DNA of 53,089 nucleotides from Selenomonas sp. (GCA_018052705.1 JAGPMW010000013.1:1-53089); one strand, 5' to 3'; shown: positions 35,651 through 44,811, numbered from the stretch's first letter. Numbers and translations: made by a program. Notes: generated by a model from the sequence alone, not told the origin.

Positions 35651-37648
35651 ATGGATTTTTTCAAGAAAATTTTTAGCAAATTCCACAAGAAGCAGGAGCA
35701 GGCAATGCCTGCTCCTGTTAGTCATGATGCCCCTATCGACCGGGAAATTGATGCCATCTACGCAGTGCTTGTCGATCTTATGGGGACCGAAAAGCTGGTC
35801 ATTCAGGCCGGTAAAATGAAGGCTTTGCCCCTGTTGCGTTCGAAGGATCGCTGTGAGCGGGTGCTTGCGCTTCAACGCATCCTTGATGAGGATCCGATGA
35901 TCAGTCCCCCACCGAAGGAAGCGCAGCTGCCGGAGGTCTTAGAACTACTCTCGGAGCGGGTCGCCGATCTGCTGGCGCGTCGCAATGTTGAGGATCATAT
36001 CGAAAAGAAGGTCAACGAGAAGCTGGAAAAGGATCATCAGGACTATGTTGATGATATCCGCCAGCAGGTCATCAAAGATGAGAAGCCGGGTGATGAGACG
36101 CCACAGGATAAGAAAAAGCGTGAAAAACTCGAGAAATTGGAGAACATCCATCTAACCCAGTCAATCATGGAATTGCTGCGCCCACAGGATCTTGGTGAGA
36201 TTGTCGGGCAGGAGCGGGCCGTTAAATCGTTGATGGCCAAGCTCAGCAGCCCGTATCCTCAGCATCTGCTGCTCTATGGGCCGCCGGGGGTCGGCAAGAC
36301 GACAGCCGCACGACTGGTGCTGGAGGCAGCCAAGCAGAAGGCAGCCTCGCCCTTTGCTGAGGCTGCTCCGTTTATCGAGACGGATGGCACGACCCTGCGC
36401 TGGGACCCGCGTGACATGACGAATCCATTGCTGGGGTCGGTGCATGACCCGATTTATCAGGGGGCACAGAAGAATCTGGCCGACAGTGGTATTCCTGAGC
36501 CCAAACCGGGACTGGTCACAGATGCGCATGGCGGCATCCTGTTCATTGATGAGATCGGTGAGATGGACGAGATGCTGCAGAACAAACTATTAAAAGTGCT
36601 CGAGGACAAACGGGCTTTTTTCGAGTCGGCTTACTATGATCCGACCGATGAGAAAGTGCCGCCTTATATCCGCAAGTTATTTGAGGATGGCGCTCCTGCA
36701 GACTTCGTCCTGATCGGGGCAACGACCCGTGATGCCTCACATATCAACCCGGCGCTGCGCTCGCGCTGTGCGGAAATCTATTTTGAACCGTTGACTCCGC
36801 GGCATATTCAGCAGATTGTGCAGAATGCAGCCGAGAAGCTGAAGGTTACGATGGATGATGGCGTAGCCGGACTCATCAGCGAGTATACGATTGAGGGCCG
36901 TAAGGCTATCAATATCCTGGCCGATGCCTATAGTCTGGTGTTGAACCGCACTGGCGCGGCTGATACGGCGACGATTGAGCAGCTCAATAGCAGCAATGCC
37001 CCGTCTGTCAGCATTACAAAGGGCGATATCTATGAGGTAGCTCAGGTCAGCCGGTTGTACCAGTTTGTGACGAAAAAGGCTTCGGATCAGGCGATTCAGG
37101 GTCATATTTTTGGTCTTGGCGTAGCGGGCTTTCTCGGCTCGGTCATCGAGATTGAGGCCGTCGCGTTCGAGGCCCATGAGAAGGGCAAGGGCGTGGTCCG
37201 CTTTAATGAGACGGCTGGTTCAATGGCCAAGGACTCTGTATTCAATGCGGCTTCGGTCATGCGCCGGCTCACGGGGAAGGATATTCACGACTATGACGTA
37301 CACATCAACATTATTGGTGGTGGTAATATTGATGGTCCGTCGGCGGGAACGGCTATTCTTGCCGTTATTACTAGTGCTGTAACCGGCCGGAAGATCCGTC
37401 AGGATGTGGCGGTAACCGGCGAAATATCGCTGCAAGGCCGGGTGCATCCGGTAGGCGGCGTATTCGAGAAAGCCTATGGTGCGAAACAGGCCGGAATTCA
37501 GACGCTGGTTATCCCCAAGGAGAATGATAAAGATATCCCGAAGGAGCATCTGGGCCTTAATATTCAACCGGTAAAGACGGCGGAGGAAGCCTTTGCCCTC
37601 ATTTTTGCGGATGAGACCGGGGGAGCCGCCGGCAATAAACAGAAATAG
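35651..37648 (+). CDS. lonC: LonC-like ATP-dependent protease
   Basis: A 665-residue AAA+ serine protease. An N-terminal helical region (about 30-165) is followed by an AAA+ module: Walker A GPPGVGKTTAARL, Walker B GGILFIDEIGEMDE, sensor ATTRDASHINPALRSRCAE. The C-terminal Lon protease domain has the catalytic Ser in GPSAGTAILAV and the Lys in GAKQAGIQTL after VTGEISLQGRVHPVGG. It lacks the N-terminal LAN domain of LonA. The position between rplI and dnaB matches the LonC type (spore_lon_C) of clostridia. It probably degrades damaged or regulatory proteins; the substrates are unknown. Confidence 0.9.
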   Translation: MDFFKKIFSKFHKKQEQAMPAPVSHDAPIDREIDAIYAVLVDLMGTEKLVIQAGKMKALPLLRSKDRCERVLALQRILDEDPMISPPPKEAQLPEVLELLSERVADLLARRNVEDHIEKKVNEKLEKDHQDYVDDIRQQVIKDEKPGDETPQDKKKREKLEKLENIHLTQSIMELLRPQDLGEIVGQERAVKSLMAKLSSPYPQHLLLYGPPGVGKTTAARLVLEAAKQKAASPFAEAAPFIETDGTTLRWDPRDMTNPLLGSVHDPIYQGAQKNLADSGIPEPKPGLVTDAHGGILFIDEIGEMDEMLQNKLLKVLEDKRAFFESAYYDPTDEKVPPYIRKLFEDGAPADFVLIGATTRDASHINPALRSRCAEIYFEPLTPRHIQQIVQNAAEKLKVTMDDGVAGLISEYTIEGRKAINILADAYSLVLNRTGAADTATIEQLNSSNAPSVSITKGDIYEVAQVSRLYQFVTKKASDQAIQGHIFGLGVAGFLGSVIEIEAVAFEAHEKGKGVVRFNETAGSMAKDSVFNAASVMRRLTGKDIHDYDVHINIIGGGNIDGPSAGTAILAVITSAVTGRKIRQDVAVTGEISLQGRVHPVGGVFEKAYGAKQAGIQTLVIPKENDKDIPKEHLGLNIQPVKTAEEAFALIFADETGGAAGNKQK

Positions 37649-37665
37649 ATGAAAGGAATCCAGCC

Positions 37666-38994
37666 ATGGCATTACCAGAACGCGTTCCTCCTCAGAACAT
37701 TGAAGCTGAACAAGCTGTTCTGGGAGCGATGCTCATAAAAAAAGAAGCGATTGTCGAAGTGCAGGAGATCCTGCGCCCAGATGATTTTTACCGTGAGGCA
37801 CACCGCATCGTCTATGAAGCGATGGCGGAACTCCAGAATAATGACGAAGCTGTCGATCTCGTTACATTGACCGAGCAGCTGCGTAAGGCAGAGAAACTGG
37901 ACAAGATCGGTGGCATATCCTTTGTCACTCAGCTCGCTAATGCGGTTCCGACCGCGGCTAACGTTACGTATTATGCGAAAATCGTTAAGGAGAAAGCTGA
38001 GCTGCGCAACCTCATCAATGCGGCTACGGAGATTGCCGGAGCCGCTTATGAGGATGTCGAGAATGTCGAGACCATTATGGACGAAGCCGAGAAGAAGATC
38101 CTGGCCGTGGCCAGCAGTCAGAATGGCGGCGCCTTTGAGCCGATGAAAAGCATCGTCCTGCGTACCTTTGAACGCATCAATGTGCTCTATGAGTCGAAAG
38201 GCGGGCTCACGGGGATCAGCTCCGGTTTTAAGGACCTCGATACACTCACTGCCGGACTGCAGAAATCGGACCTGATTCTGGTCGCTGCCCGTCCGTCGAT
38301 GGGTAAAACTGCTTTTACGCTGAACATTGCAAGTTATGTCGGTCTGCATGGACAGCGGGTAGCATTTTTTTCGCTCGAGATGAGCAAGGAGCAGCTTATG
38401 CAGCGTATGCTTTGCTCTGAAGGTGGCATCGATGCCTCCAGGCTGCGAACTGGCCAGCTTGATGAGACCGAGTGGAACCGCCTGGTCGAGACCGCGGACA
38501 AGCTGAGCCGGGCCCCCGTGTTTATCGACGATACGGCAGGCATTACGGTCATGGAGCTGCGCTCCAAGGCCCGCAGACTTAAGGCCGAGCATGGACTTGA
38601 CCTTATCATTATCGATTATCTGCAGCTGATGCAGGGACGCCCAAGCAAGAATGGTGACAACCGCCAGCAGGAAATATCGGAGATTTCCCGCTCACTCAAG
38701 GCCTTGGCTCGTGAGCTGGATGTGCCGGTTATTGCCTTGTCACAGTTGTCGCGTTCGGTTGAGAGCCGTCAGGTCAAGAAGCCGATGTTATCCGACCTGC
38801 GTGAGTCGGGCTCGCTTGAGCAGGATGCTGATATTGTTATGTTCCTCTATCGTGAGGATTATTATGACAAGGACACGGAGAATAAGAATATTACGGAAAT
38901 CATCATTGCCAAGCATCGTAATGGTCCGGTCGACAGTATTCAGCTGTTCTTCCAGAAAGAGTTCACGAAATTCCGTGATCTGATGATCCAGTAG
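37666..38994 (+). CDS. dnaB: Replicative DNA helicase
   Basis: A 442-residue hexameric helicase that unwinds DNA at the replication fork. The N-terminal domain (PPQNIEAEQAVLGAMLIKKEAI) interacts with primase. The RecA-like C-terminal domain has Walker A AARPSMGKTAFTLNIA, Walker B LDLIIIDYLQLMQ, the DLRESGSLEQDAD segment and an arginine finger near KHRNGPVDSIQLFFQKEFTKF. The length is usual and no intein is present. It closes the cluster that starts at 32251 and is followed by a terminator. Confidence 0.96.
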   Translation: MALPERVPPQNIEAEQAVLGAMLIKKEAIVEVQEILRPDDFYREAHRIVYEAMAELQNNDEAVDLVTLTEQLRKAEKLDKIGGISFVTQLANAVPTAANVTYYAKIVKEKAELRNLINAATEIAGAAYEDVENVETIMDEAEKKILAVASSQNGGAFEPMKSIVLRTFERINVLYESKGGLTGISSGFKDLDTLTAGLQKSDLILVAARPSMGKTAFTLNIASYVGLHGQRVAFFSLEMSKEQLMQRMLCSEGGIDASRLRTGQLDETEWNRLVETADKLSRAPVFIDDTAGITVMELRSKARRLKAEHGLDLIIIDYLQLMQGRPSKNGDNRQQEISEISRSLKALARELDVPVIALSQLSRSVESRQVKKPMLSDLRESGSLEQDADIVMFLYREDYYDKDTENKNITEIIIAKHRNGPVDSIQLFFQKEFTKFRDLMIQ

Positions 38995-39006
38995 TTGTTT
39001 TAAAAA

Positions 39007-39039
39007 GGCTGCCGCACATGAGTGCCGCAGCCTTTTTTT
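39007..39039 (+). terminator. Intrinsic terminator after dnaB
   Basis: GGCTGCCGCAC (39007-39017) pairs with GTGCCGCAGCC (39022-39032) with one mismatch, followed by seven Ts. Confidence 0.85.
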
Positions 39040-39074
39040 ATTCGCCGCCGTCTGACGGATTTTTCAGATTATGC

Positions 39075-39126
39075 TTGACAAAACCGGTCCCACATATTAG
39101 ACTGAAAATATGAAATCGGTCTCACA
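39075..39126 (+). promoter_or_regulatory. Promoter and direct-repeat operator of the sucrose operon
   Basis: TTGACA (39075-39080) and TAGACT (39098-39103) are 17 bases apart. Two near-identical direct repeats, AAACCGGTCCCACA (39081-39094) and AAATCGGTCTCACA (39113-39126), lie exactly 32 bases apart, one in the promoter spacer and one just after the expected start. Twelve of fourteen positions match. This is a good candidate site for a sucrose-responsive regulator, which is not encoded nearby. Confidence 0.65.
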
Positions 39127-39173
39127 AAGCGGCCGTAAAGAAGTATTACACTGGGATTAAGGGGGAGTTATTG

Positions 39174-41018
39174 ATGCAAGATATCCGTCTGGAGAATCCA
39201 TTGCATGGTCAGTTGGCAGAATTGAAGGAAGTCAGAGATCCAGCCTTTGCTAGTGGCACCATGGGAATTGGTGCTGCCGTCAAGGATCCGTCTGGTCAGG
39301 TATATTCGCCGGTTGACGGTGAGATAACTGTGTTCTTCGAGACGAAGCATGCCATTGGCATCCATTCCGTTGAAGGGGCGGATATCCTGATTCATGTTGG
39401 CCTCGATACAGTCAAACTTAATGGGCAGTATTTTACGGCCAAGGCCGCTCAGGGGGACAAGGTGTCGAAGGGGCAGCTGTTGCTGACCTTTGATGCGGAG
39501 GCAATCAAAGCTGCCGGTTACGATACAACTACCCCGGTAGTAGTGACGAATCCATCAGAGTTCGGTCAGGTCAGGGTTGTTGTCGATGGGCAGGATGTGA
39601 CAGTATCGGCTGCTGGGGACAGAATGGCAGCAGCGCCTGTTGACGAGAGCGAGTATGCAGACCTGCCTCAGGCGGCCCGCGTAGCGAAACTTATTGAAAA
39701 ATATGTTGGCGGCATGGATAATGTCCGCAATGCCGAGCACTGTGCAACGCGTCTGCGTCTTATCCTTAATGATAAATCCAGACTGGATGAGAAAGCCATT
39801 GAGAATATTGATGGTGTAAAAGGCCAGTTTTTTGCAGCAGCCCAGTACCAGATTATCCTTGGTACTGGCTTTGTTGATAAGGTCTTTGCTGAGTTTGTCA
39901 AAGGGGTGACATTTAACAGCACTAGCAACAAGGAAGCAGTATATGCTCAGATGACACCAATCCAGAAGATTTCACGCACGCTTGGTGATGTTTTCGTGCC
40001 AATCATTCCCGTGCTCGTTGCTACGGGGCTTTTCATGGGATTGCGCGGCGCAGCCCAGAGCCTGGGCATCCACTTCAGTGAAAACCTCTTGCGTATGAGT
40101 CAGATTCTTACGGATACAGCATTTGCGTTCCTGCCCGCGCTAGTCTGCTGGTCCACAACAAAACGCTTCGGCGGCACCCCGGTCATTGGTATTGTGCTTG
40201 GTCTGATGCTTGTTGCACCACAGCTGCCAAATGCCTATGCCATCGCTGGTGGCGAGGCACAGCCGATTCCAATGGATGTTTTTGGTTTGACCGTCCCCGT
40301 TGTGGGGTACCAGGGTTCCGTCCTGCCGGCACTGGTGCTGGGAATCTTTGCAGCGAAGCTGCAAAGATGGCTCAAGACCTTTGTACCAGATATTATCGAT
40401 CTCATCGTTACCCCGTTCCTCACGCTCTTGCTCTCTATGCTGCTCGGCCTGCTCGTTGTCGGGCCCATCATGCATACAATTGAGATTGGCATCTTCGGTG
40501 CTGTGCAGACATTTCTGCAGCTTCCCCTAGGTATTGGCGGCTTTATTGTTGGTGGATTACAACAGGTTATTGTTGTGTTTGGTGTCCACCACGTATTTAA
40601 TGCACTTGAGGTCCAGCTGCTGGCGACGACGGGAGTCGATCCGTTCAATGCGATTATCACCGGTGCGATTGTAGCCCAGGGCGGTGCCGCGGTAGCTGTA
40701 GCCATGAAGACCAAGGACCCGAAGAAACGCGCCTTGTATTTTTCGTCGGCGGTTCCGGCATTTCTGGGGATCACAGAGCCGGCTATCTTCGGGATCAATC
40801 TCCGCTTCATGAAGCCTTTTCTTTATGCGCTGGTTGGCGGCGCCTGCGCTGGTGGTGTAGCCAGTATCATGCATCTGGCTGGTACCGGTATGGGCATTAC
40901 TGTTTTACCGGGGACACTCTTGTATCTCGATCATCTTTTGGAGTATATTATAGTTAACGCCATCGGTTTTGGGATTGCCTTTGCACTGACGTTCACCCTG
41001 TTCAAACCGGAGGAATGA
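39174..41018 (+). CDS. Sucrose/beta-glucoside-type PTS transporter, IIA-IIB-IIC order
   Basis: A 614-residue PTS permease that probably imports sucrose as sucrose 6-phosphate. IIA of the glucose class comes first (about 10-145, His74 in LIHVGLDTVKL), then IIB (about 165-245, Cys190 in NAEHCATRLRL), then a IIC domain of the sucrose/beta-glucoside class (GITEP motif and FGVHHVFNALEVQ). Most relatives have the order IIB-IIC-IIA, so the IIA at the N-terminus is unusual. The ATG at 39174 is six bases from GGGGGAG; a TTG three bases earlier is too close. The sucrose assignment rests on the adjacent GH32 gene. Confidence 0.9.
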   Translation: MQDIRLENPLHGQLAELKEVRDPAFASGTMGIGAAVKDPSGQVYSPVDGEITVFFETKHAIGIHSVEGADILIHVGLDTVKLNGQYFTAKAAQGDKVSKGQLLLTFDAEAIKAAGYDTTTPVVVTNPSEFGQVRVVVDGQDVTVSAAGDRMAAAPVDESEYADLPQAARVAKLIEKYVGGMDNVRNAEHCATRLRLILNDKSRLDEKAIENIDGVKGQFFAAAQYQIILGTGFVDKVFAEFVKGVTFNSTSNKEAVYAQMTPIQKISRTLGDVFVPIIPVLVATGLFMGLRGAAQSLGIHFSENLLRMSQILTDTAFAFLPALVCWSTTKRFGGTPVIGIVLGLMLVAPQLPNAYAIAGGEAQPIPMDVFGLTVPVVGYQGSVLPALVLGIFAAKLQRWLKTFVPDIIDLIVTPFLTLLLSMLLGLLVVGPIMHTIEIGIFGAVQTFLQLPLGIGGFIVGGLQQVIVVFGVHHVFNALEVQLLATTGVDPFNAIITGAIVAQGGAAVAVAMKTKDPKKRALYFSSAVPAFLGITEPAIFGINLRFMKPFLYALVGGACAGGVASIMHLAGTGMGITVLPGTLLYLDHLLEYIIVNAIGFGIAFALTFTLFKPEE

Positions 41019-41082
41019 ATGCATTCTTGCAGACCTCCCGGTGGTGTGGCGGCTTGAATTTGTAATAGGAAGGAGAATCCCT

Positions 41083-42537
41083 ATGGAAACAATCGATAAG
41101 GATGCTATTACGGAACGTTTGCTGGCCAGTTTTCCGCTGGAGCATCGCTGGCATAACCGTTTTCATCTGGAGATGCCGTTTGGTCTTATTAATGATCCAA
41201 ACGGGCTGACATACTTCCAGGGCGCGTATCATATCTTCTACCAGTGGAATCCTTTAAGCTGCGAGCATAGGAATAAGAGCTGGGCCTATACGGCGACGCG
41301 GGATTTTATTCATTACAGTCAGCCTAAATTATCCTTGTGGCCTGATGATATTCACGATAAGGATGGCTGCTATTCGGGCTGCGGGACCGTTGAAAATGGT
41401 GCGTTGCGGATTCTCTATACCTGCAATCGCCGGGAGGGTGATATCCGGATTCCTGCACAGCGATTTGGAACTTTACAGGCTGATGGCACGATAAAAAAAG
41501 AAGAAATTATCATTGCGGACCATCCCGCAGGTATTACAGGCCATTTTCGTGATCCTTATCTCTTTACCCGGCGGGGGAAGCGGTATATCGTAATCGGTGC
41601 TCAGCGCGAAGCAGATCACAAGGGGACCGTGCTTATCTATGAAGAGACAAAGGATGGCTGGCAGAATCGCGGTGAAATCGCTACGCGTCTGGGTGATTTT
41701 GGTTATATGTGGGAGTGCCCAAATCTTTTACAATTCGGCCGTTATGATGTGCTGCTCTTTTGTCCCCAGGGATTGCCTGCCCGGTCGTTTGACCGGCAGA
41801 ATCTTTATCAAGCTGGGTATATTGCTGGTCATCTTTCGCTCGACAGTCTGGATATGGTTCAGCATACGAAATTCCAGGAACTGGATCATGGTTTCGATTT
41901 TTATGCACCGCAGGCGTTTGAACATGAGGGGCGTCATATCCTTATCGGTTGGATGGGGATGCCTGACCGGGATGACGAATATCCTTCCCGCGAAAAAAAT
42001 TGGCAGTACAGTCTGACTATGCCAAGAGAATTGCGCTTGCGGCAGGGACATATTTACTCTCGTCCGGTTCGCGAAATGCGCGATCTGCGTGTCGAGGAAT
42101 CCGCTATAGAATTAGAGCGAACCAATGTCAGGAAACTGGTACAGCCCTTGTTTCAAGGCTCAGAGATTCTTTTAAATATAAAGCTGGGCCAAGCCCGCAA
42201 AGTCGTATTGACGTTGGCTTTTGGCCTTGAGCAGCTGGTTTTTGCGTATGACTGCGATGAGCAGGTCATGACCATTGACCGCAATGGCATGCGCAGGGGG
42301 GGACAGGGCATCCGGCAGTTTAAGCTGTTTGCGGATACGCAGCTTTCCCTGGAGCTCTTCGTGGATCGTAGCGCGATAGAGGCATTCTTTCAGCATGGCG
42401 AAGAAGCGGCCAGTCTGCTGGTATTTCCCGAAAAGAATATCCAGCCGGAACTGCGGCTGACGGCTTCAAAGCCATTGACACAGGTCACCGGTAATGTCTG
42501 GCCACTCGATGCATTCAAGTATCAGAGTGAACGTTGA
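41083..42537 (+). CDS. scrB: Sucrose-6-phosphate hydrolase (GH32)
   Basis: A 484-residue glycoside hydrolase family 32 enzyme that splits sucrose 6-phosphate into glucose 6-phosphate and fructose. LINDPNGL holds the nucleophile Asp, FRDPYLF the stabilising Asp, and MWECPNLL the acid/base Glu; DFYAPQAF and ILIGWMG are further GH32 blocks. A C-terminal beta-sandwich (about 350-480; LELFVDRSAIEAFF) follows. AGGAAGGAG stands just before the ATG at 41083. It is the second gene of the sucrose operon, 64 bases after the PTS gene. Confidence 0.93.
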   Translation: METIDKDAITERLLASFPLEHRWHNRFHLEMPFGLINDPNGLTYFQGAYHIFYQWNPLSCEHRNKSWAYTATRDFIHYSQPKLSLWPDDIHDKDGCYSGCGTVENGALRILYTCNRREGDIRIPAQRFGTLQADGTIKKEEIIIADHPAGITGHFRDPYLFTRRGKRYIVIGAQREADHKGTVLIYEETKDGWQNRGEIATRLGDFGYMWECPNLLQFGRYDVLLFCPQGLPARSFDRQNLYQAGYIAGHLSLDSLDMVQHTKFQELDHGFDFYAPQAFEHEGRHILIGWMGMPDRDDEYPSREKNWQYSLTMPRELRLRQGHIYSRPVREMRDLRVEESAIELERTNVRKLVQPLFQGSEILLNIKLGQARKVVLTLAFGLEQLVFAYDCDEQVMTIDRNGMRRGGQGIRQFKLFADTQLSLELFVDRSAIEAFFQHGEEAASLLVFPEKNIQPELRLTASKPLTQVTGNVWPLDAFKYQSER

Positions 42538-42545
42538 CAAAATAT

Positions 42546-42588
42546 ATAAATAACCCCCTGAAACATAGCGTTTCAGGGGGTTATTTAT
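42546..42588. terminator. Bidirectional terminator after scrB
   Basis: A perfect 19-bp stem (42546-42564 with 42570-42588) with an ATAGC loop, AT-rich at the outer ends. It also faces the converging gene at 42619. Confidence 0.9.
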
Positions 42589-42618
42589 GTCAGAAAAAAC
42601 GGCTGGGAAAGCCGTACG

Positions 42619-42852
42619 TCAGTTGTTTACTGCGCGATCTTCGTGAGAATCGGTTAACGGAATCCGCCGGATCCGGTCGAAGGGGATTGAATCGAACGAA
42701 TAGCGGATATCAAGATGCGTATCAGAACGAGTAAAGATGACTTTTTTTAAAGAAAATTTGCTCGTGCGCCTGATTCGGTTGATGTAATACTGTGCATCTT
42801 CTGCCGTGAATGGACCCTTCGCGATGATAACGCGGACGTTATCGACGAACAA
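42619..42852 (-). CDS. Small hypothetical protein, 77 residues, TTG start
   Basis: The sequence from a TTG at 42852 reads MFVDNVRVIIAKGPFTAED and ends DSHEDRAVNN. It is basic and has an alternating hydrophobic pattern suggesting a small alpha/beta domain (VRVIIAKG, DAQYYINRIRR, KKVIFTRSD, LDIRYSFDSIPF). An ATG at 42900 also opens the frame, but a strong GGAGGTG seven bases before the TTG decides the start. A good promoter (43000-43028) lies upstream. I do not recognise the family. Confidence 0.7.
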   Translation of the reverse strand: MFVDNVRVIIAKGPFTAEDAQYYINRIRRTSKFSLKKVIFTRSDTHLDIRYSFDSIPFDRIRRIPLTDSHEDRAVNN

Positions 42853-43209
42853 GGGAAAACACCTCCAACAATACGCATAGAAGCTGGCAACAGCATCCAA
42901 AAGGATTAGGGGATCCAGGGGGAAGGATGTGTTCCAGCGATTATCTTTGTTGTTAGCGAAGAGAGGAATAGGGGCATATTCTTTAACAACTTATTTAGAA
43001 TTATACTATACTTTGAAGACACTGTGAAGTTTCAAATGGTACCGCTTAACCTAAAAAGGCGCGTATTTTGTGGAATTATTCCCAGCAGGTCGCGTCTGTC
43101 GGTCGTTTATGCGGTTTTTGGGCCGTTTTTGCACGAGCACAGTTTGAATGGCAGCGAAAACAGGGAATCCGACCACTGATATATACGGCTGTCGAAATCC
43201 CCGCTGTCT
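42853..43209. promoter_or_regulatory. 357-base gap: promoter and leader of the small TTG-start gene
   Basis: On the minus strand TTCACA (43023-43028), a 17-base spacer and TATAAT (43000-43005) form a near-consensus promoter, giving a leader of roughly 140 bases before the TTG start. The part from 43030 to 43209 contains no ORF, repeat or RNA that I can recognise. Confidence 0.6.
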
Positions 43210-43653
43210 TTATATGAAGTACATCAGGCTGTCCGTTTCTTTTTCCTCATCGATGGCGGTGAGGATATCATCGAGGGAGACCGAAGCCAGCGTATTTTTG
43301 ATCTTCTCATCTAGTGGATCAAAGACTTTGGCTGTAAGCGCCCGGTCGAGGACAGGCATTTTTTCGGCTGCAGGAGCAGCTTTCTCCATCAGGGAGAGCT
43401 CAATAGAGGATAGAATGTCATAAGCGCTGATCTCCCGTGGCTCGCGGGACAGCTGGTAGCCACCCTGGCTGCCCTTGATGGAATTTACGAGTTGGGCTCG
43501 TTTTAGCAGGGAAAAAACCTGTTCCAGATAGATTTTTGAAATTCCGAGCTTTTCCGATATGCTGATAATTGTGATTGGCGAACCGGAAGCGAAGTTCTGG
43601 GCGAGGCAGGTCATAGCAGCGAGGCCATAGCGGCCTTTGGCGGAAATTTTCAT
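43210..43653 (-). CDS. Rrf2-family transcriptional regulator (CymR-like)
   Basis: A 147-residue winged-helix regulator: MKISAKGRYGLAAMTCLAQ, then the recognition helix region ISISEKLGISKIYLEQVFSLLKRAQLVNSIKGSQGGYQLSREP. The region that carries the three iron-sulfur Cys in IscR (about 85-110) has none here (MEKAAPAAEKMPVLDRAL), so it is more like CymR, the cysteine metabolism regulator, than IscR. It is divergent from cysK, which fits that role; the assignment is inferred. I chose the ATG at 43653 by family start; another in-frame ATG lies at 43674. Confidence 0.85.
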   Translation of the reverse strand: MKISAKGRYGLAAMTCLAQNFASGSPITIISISEKLGISKIYLEQVFSLLKRAQLVNSIKGSQGGYQLSREPREISAYDILSSIELSLMEKAAPAAEKMPVLDRALTAKVFDPLDEKIKNTLASVSLDDILTAIDEEKETDSLMYFI

Positions 43654-43683
43654 AAGAGATCCCATTCCTTTCATCGTTATATC

Positions 43684-43716
43684 ATACCATGAAGATATGT
43701 CTTTCTTGCATGGTAT
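43684..43716. repeat. Inverted repeat in the rrf2-cysK divergent region
   Basis: ATACCATG (43684-43691) and CATGGTAT (43709-43716) are perfect complements separated by 17 bases, just upstream of the regulator start. It may be an operator for autoregulation or a hairpin in the regulator leader. Confidence 0.45.
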
Positions 43717-43758
43717 AGTTTAGTCAAAATGGGCGGAAAAGTCAATGGAATATTTCTG

Positions 43759-43787
43759 TTGACAAAGCGCCCCAGCTATGTTAATAT
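43759..43787 (+). promoter_or_regulatory. Promoter of cysK
   Basis: TTGACA (43759-43764), a 17-base spacer and TAATAT (43782-43787), about 70 bases before the cysK ATG. A small palindrome, ATATGTAAACATAT, overlaps the -10 box. Confidence 0.78.
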
Positions 43788-43856
43788 GTAAACATATCAA
43801 TCATATATGTTTTTACTAAAGTTGATTTATGGTTTAGTAATGGAGGCGTTTCATAC

Positions 43857-44789
43857 ATGGGCAAGATCTATAATAGCGTAACGGAACTCATTGGCGGTAC
43901 GCCGCTGCTTAAGGCAAATCATTTCATTAAGGTAAATGGCCTTAAGGCGAATATTCTGGTAAAGTTGGAGTATTTCAATCCGGCGGGGTCCGTCAAGGAC
44001 CGCATTGCTAAGGCGATGATCGAGCAGGCTGAGAAGGAAGGACTCCTTACCAAAGATTCGGTTATCATCGAACCGACATCGGGCAATACTGGTATCGGGC
44101 TGGCCAGTGTGGCAGCGGCACGTGGGTATCGGGCAATACTGACGATGCCAGAGACTATGAGTATTGAGCGTCGGAATCTGCTCAAGGCTTACGGTGCAGA
44201 GATTGTTCTGACGGATGGCTCCAAGGGCATGAAGGGCGCTATTGCCAAGGCAGAAGAGCTCGCAAAGGAAACACCACATTCCTTTATTCCCTCACAGTTT
44301 ACAAATCAGGCAAATCCGGCAGCACATGAGGCCACGACTGGCCCCGAAATCTGGCAGGATGCGGATGGCCAGGTGGCAGCATTTATTGCTGGTGTCGGCA
44401 CAGGTGGTACACTGACAGGCGTCAGCCGTTATCTGAAGAAGCAGGACCCGTCTGTTTATGTGGCTGCTGTTGAGCCGGCAACGAGTCCGGTCTTGTCTAA
44501 GGGTGAGGCTGGCCCGCACAAGATTCAGGGCATTGGTGCTGGTTTTGTCCCTGAGACGCTCGACACAAAGGCGTACGATGAAGTTCTGGCCATAGCGAAT
44601 GAAGATGCTTTCACCTATGGTCGTCAGTTTGCTCATGCCGAAGGAATCCTGATCGGTATTTCTTCCGGTGCAGCTTTGGCGGCAGCTGTTCAGCTCGCAA
44701 AGCGCCCGGAATTTGAAGGCAAGAATATTGTGGTACTGCTGCCGGATACTGGTGACCGTTATTTGTCGACCGAACTTTTTGCCGAGTAA
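43857..44789 (+). CDS. cysK: Cysteine synthase A (O-acetylserine sulfhydrylase)
   Basis: A 310-residue PLP enzyme that makes cysteine from O-acetylserine and sulfide. [17 protein letters not shown] holds the PLP Lys, [20 protein letters not shown] is the substrate loop, and [16 protein letters not shown] binds the PLP phosphate. Near the C-terminus [11 protein letters not shown] supplies the pyridine contact. GGAGGCG lies before the ATG. It stands alone between its promoter and a terminator, divergent from the Rrf2 regulator. Confidence 0.95.
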   Translation: MGKIYNSVTELIGGTPLLKANHFIKVNGLKANILVKLEYFNPAGSVKDRIAKAMIEQAEKEGLLTKDSVIIEPTSGNTGIGLASVAAARGYRAILTMPETMSIERRNLLKAYGAEIVLTDGSKGMKGAIAKAEELAKETPHSFIPSQFTNQANPAAHEATTGPEIWQDADGQVAAFIAGVGTGGTLTGVSRYLKKQDPSVYVAAVEPATSPVLSKGEAGPHKIQGIGAGFVPETLDTKAYDEVLAIANEDAFTYGRQFAHAEGILIGISSGAALAAAVQLAKRPEFEGKNIVVLLPDTGDRYLSTELFAE

Positions 44790-44811
44790 GCAGGGATTAT
44801 TCAAAAATAAG

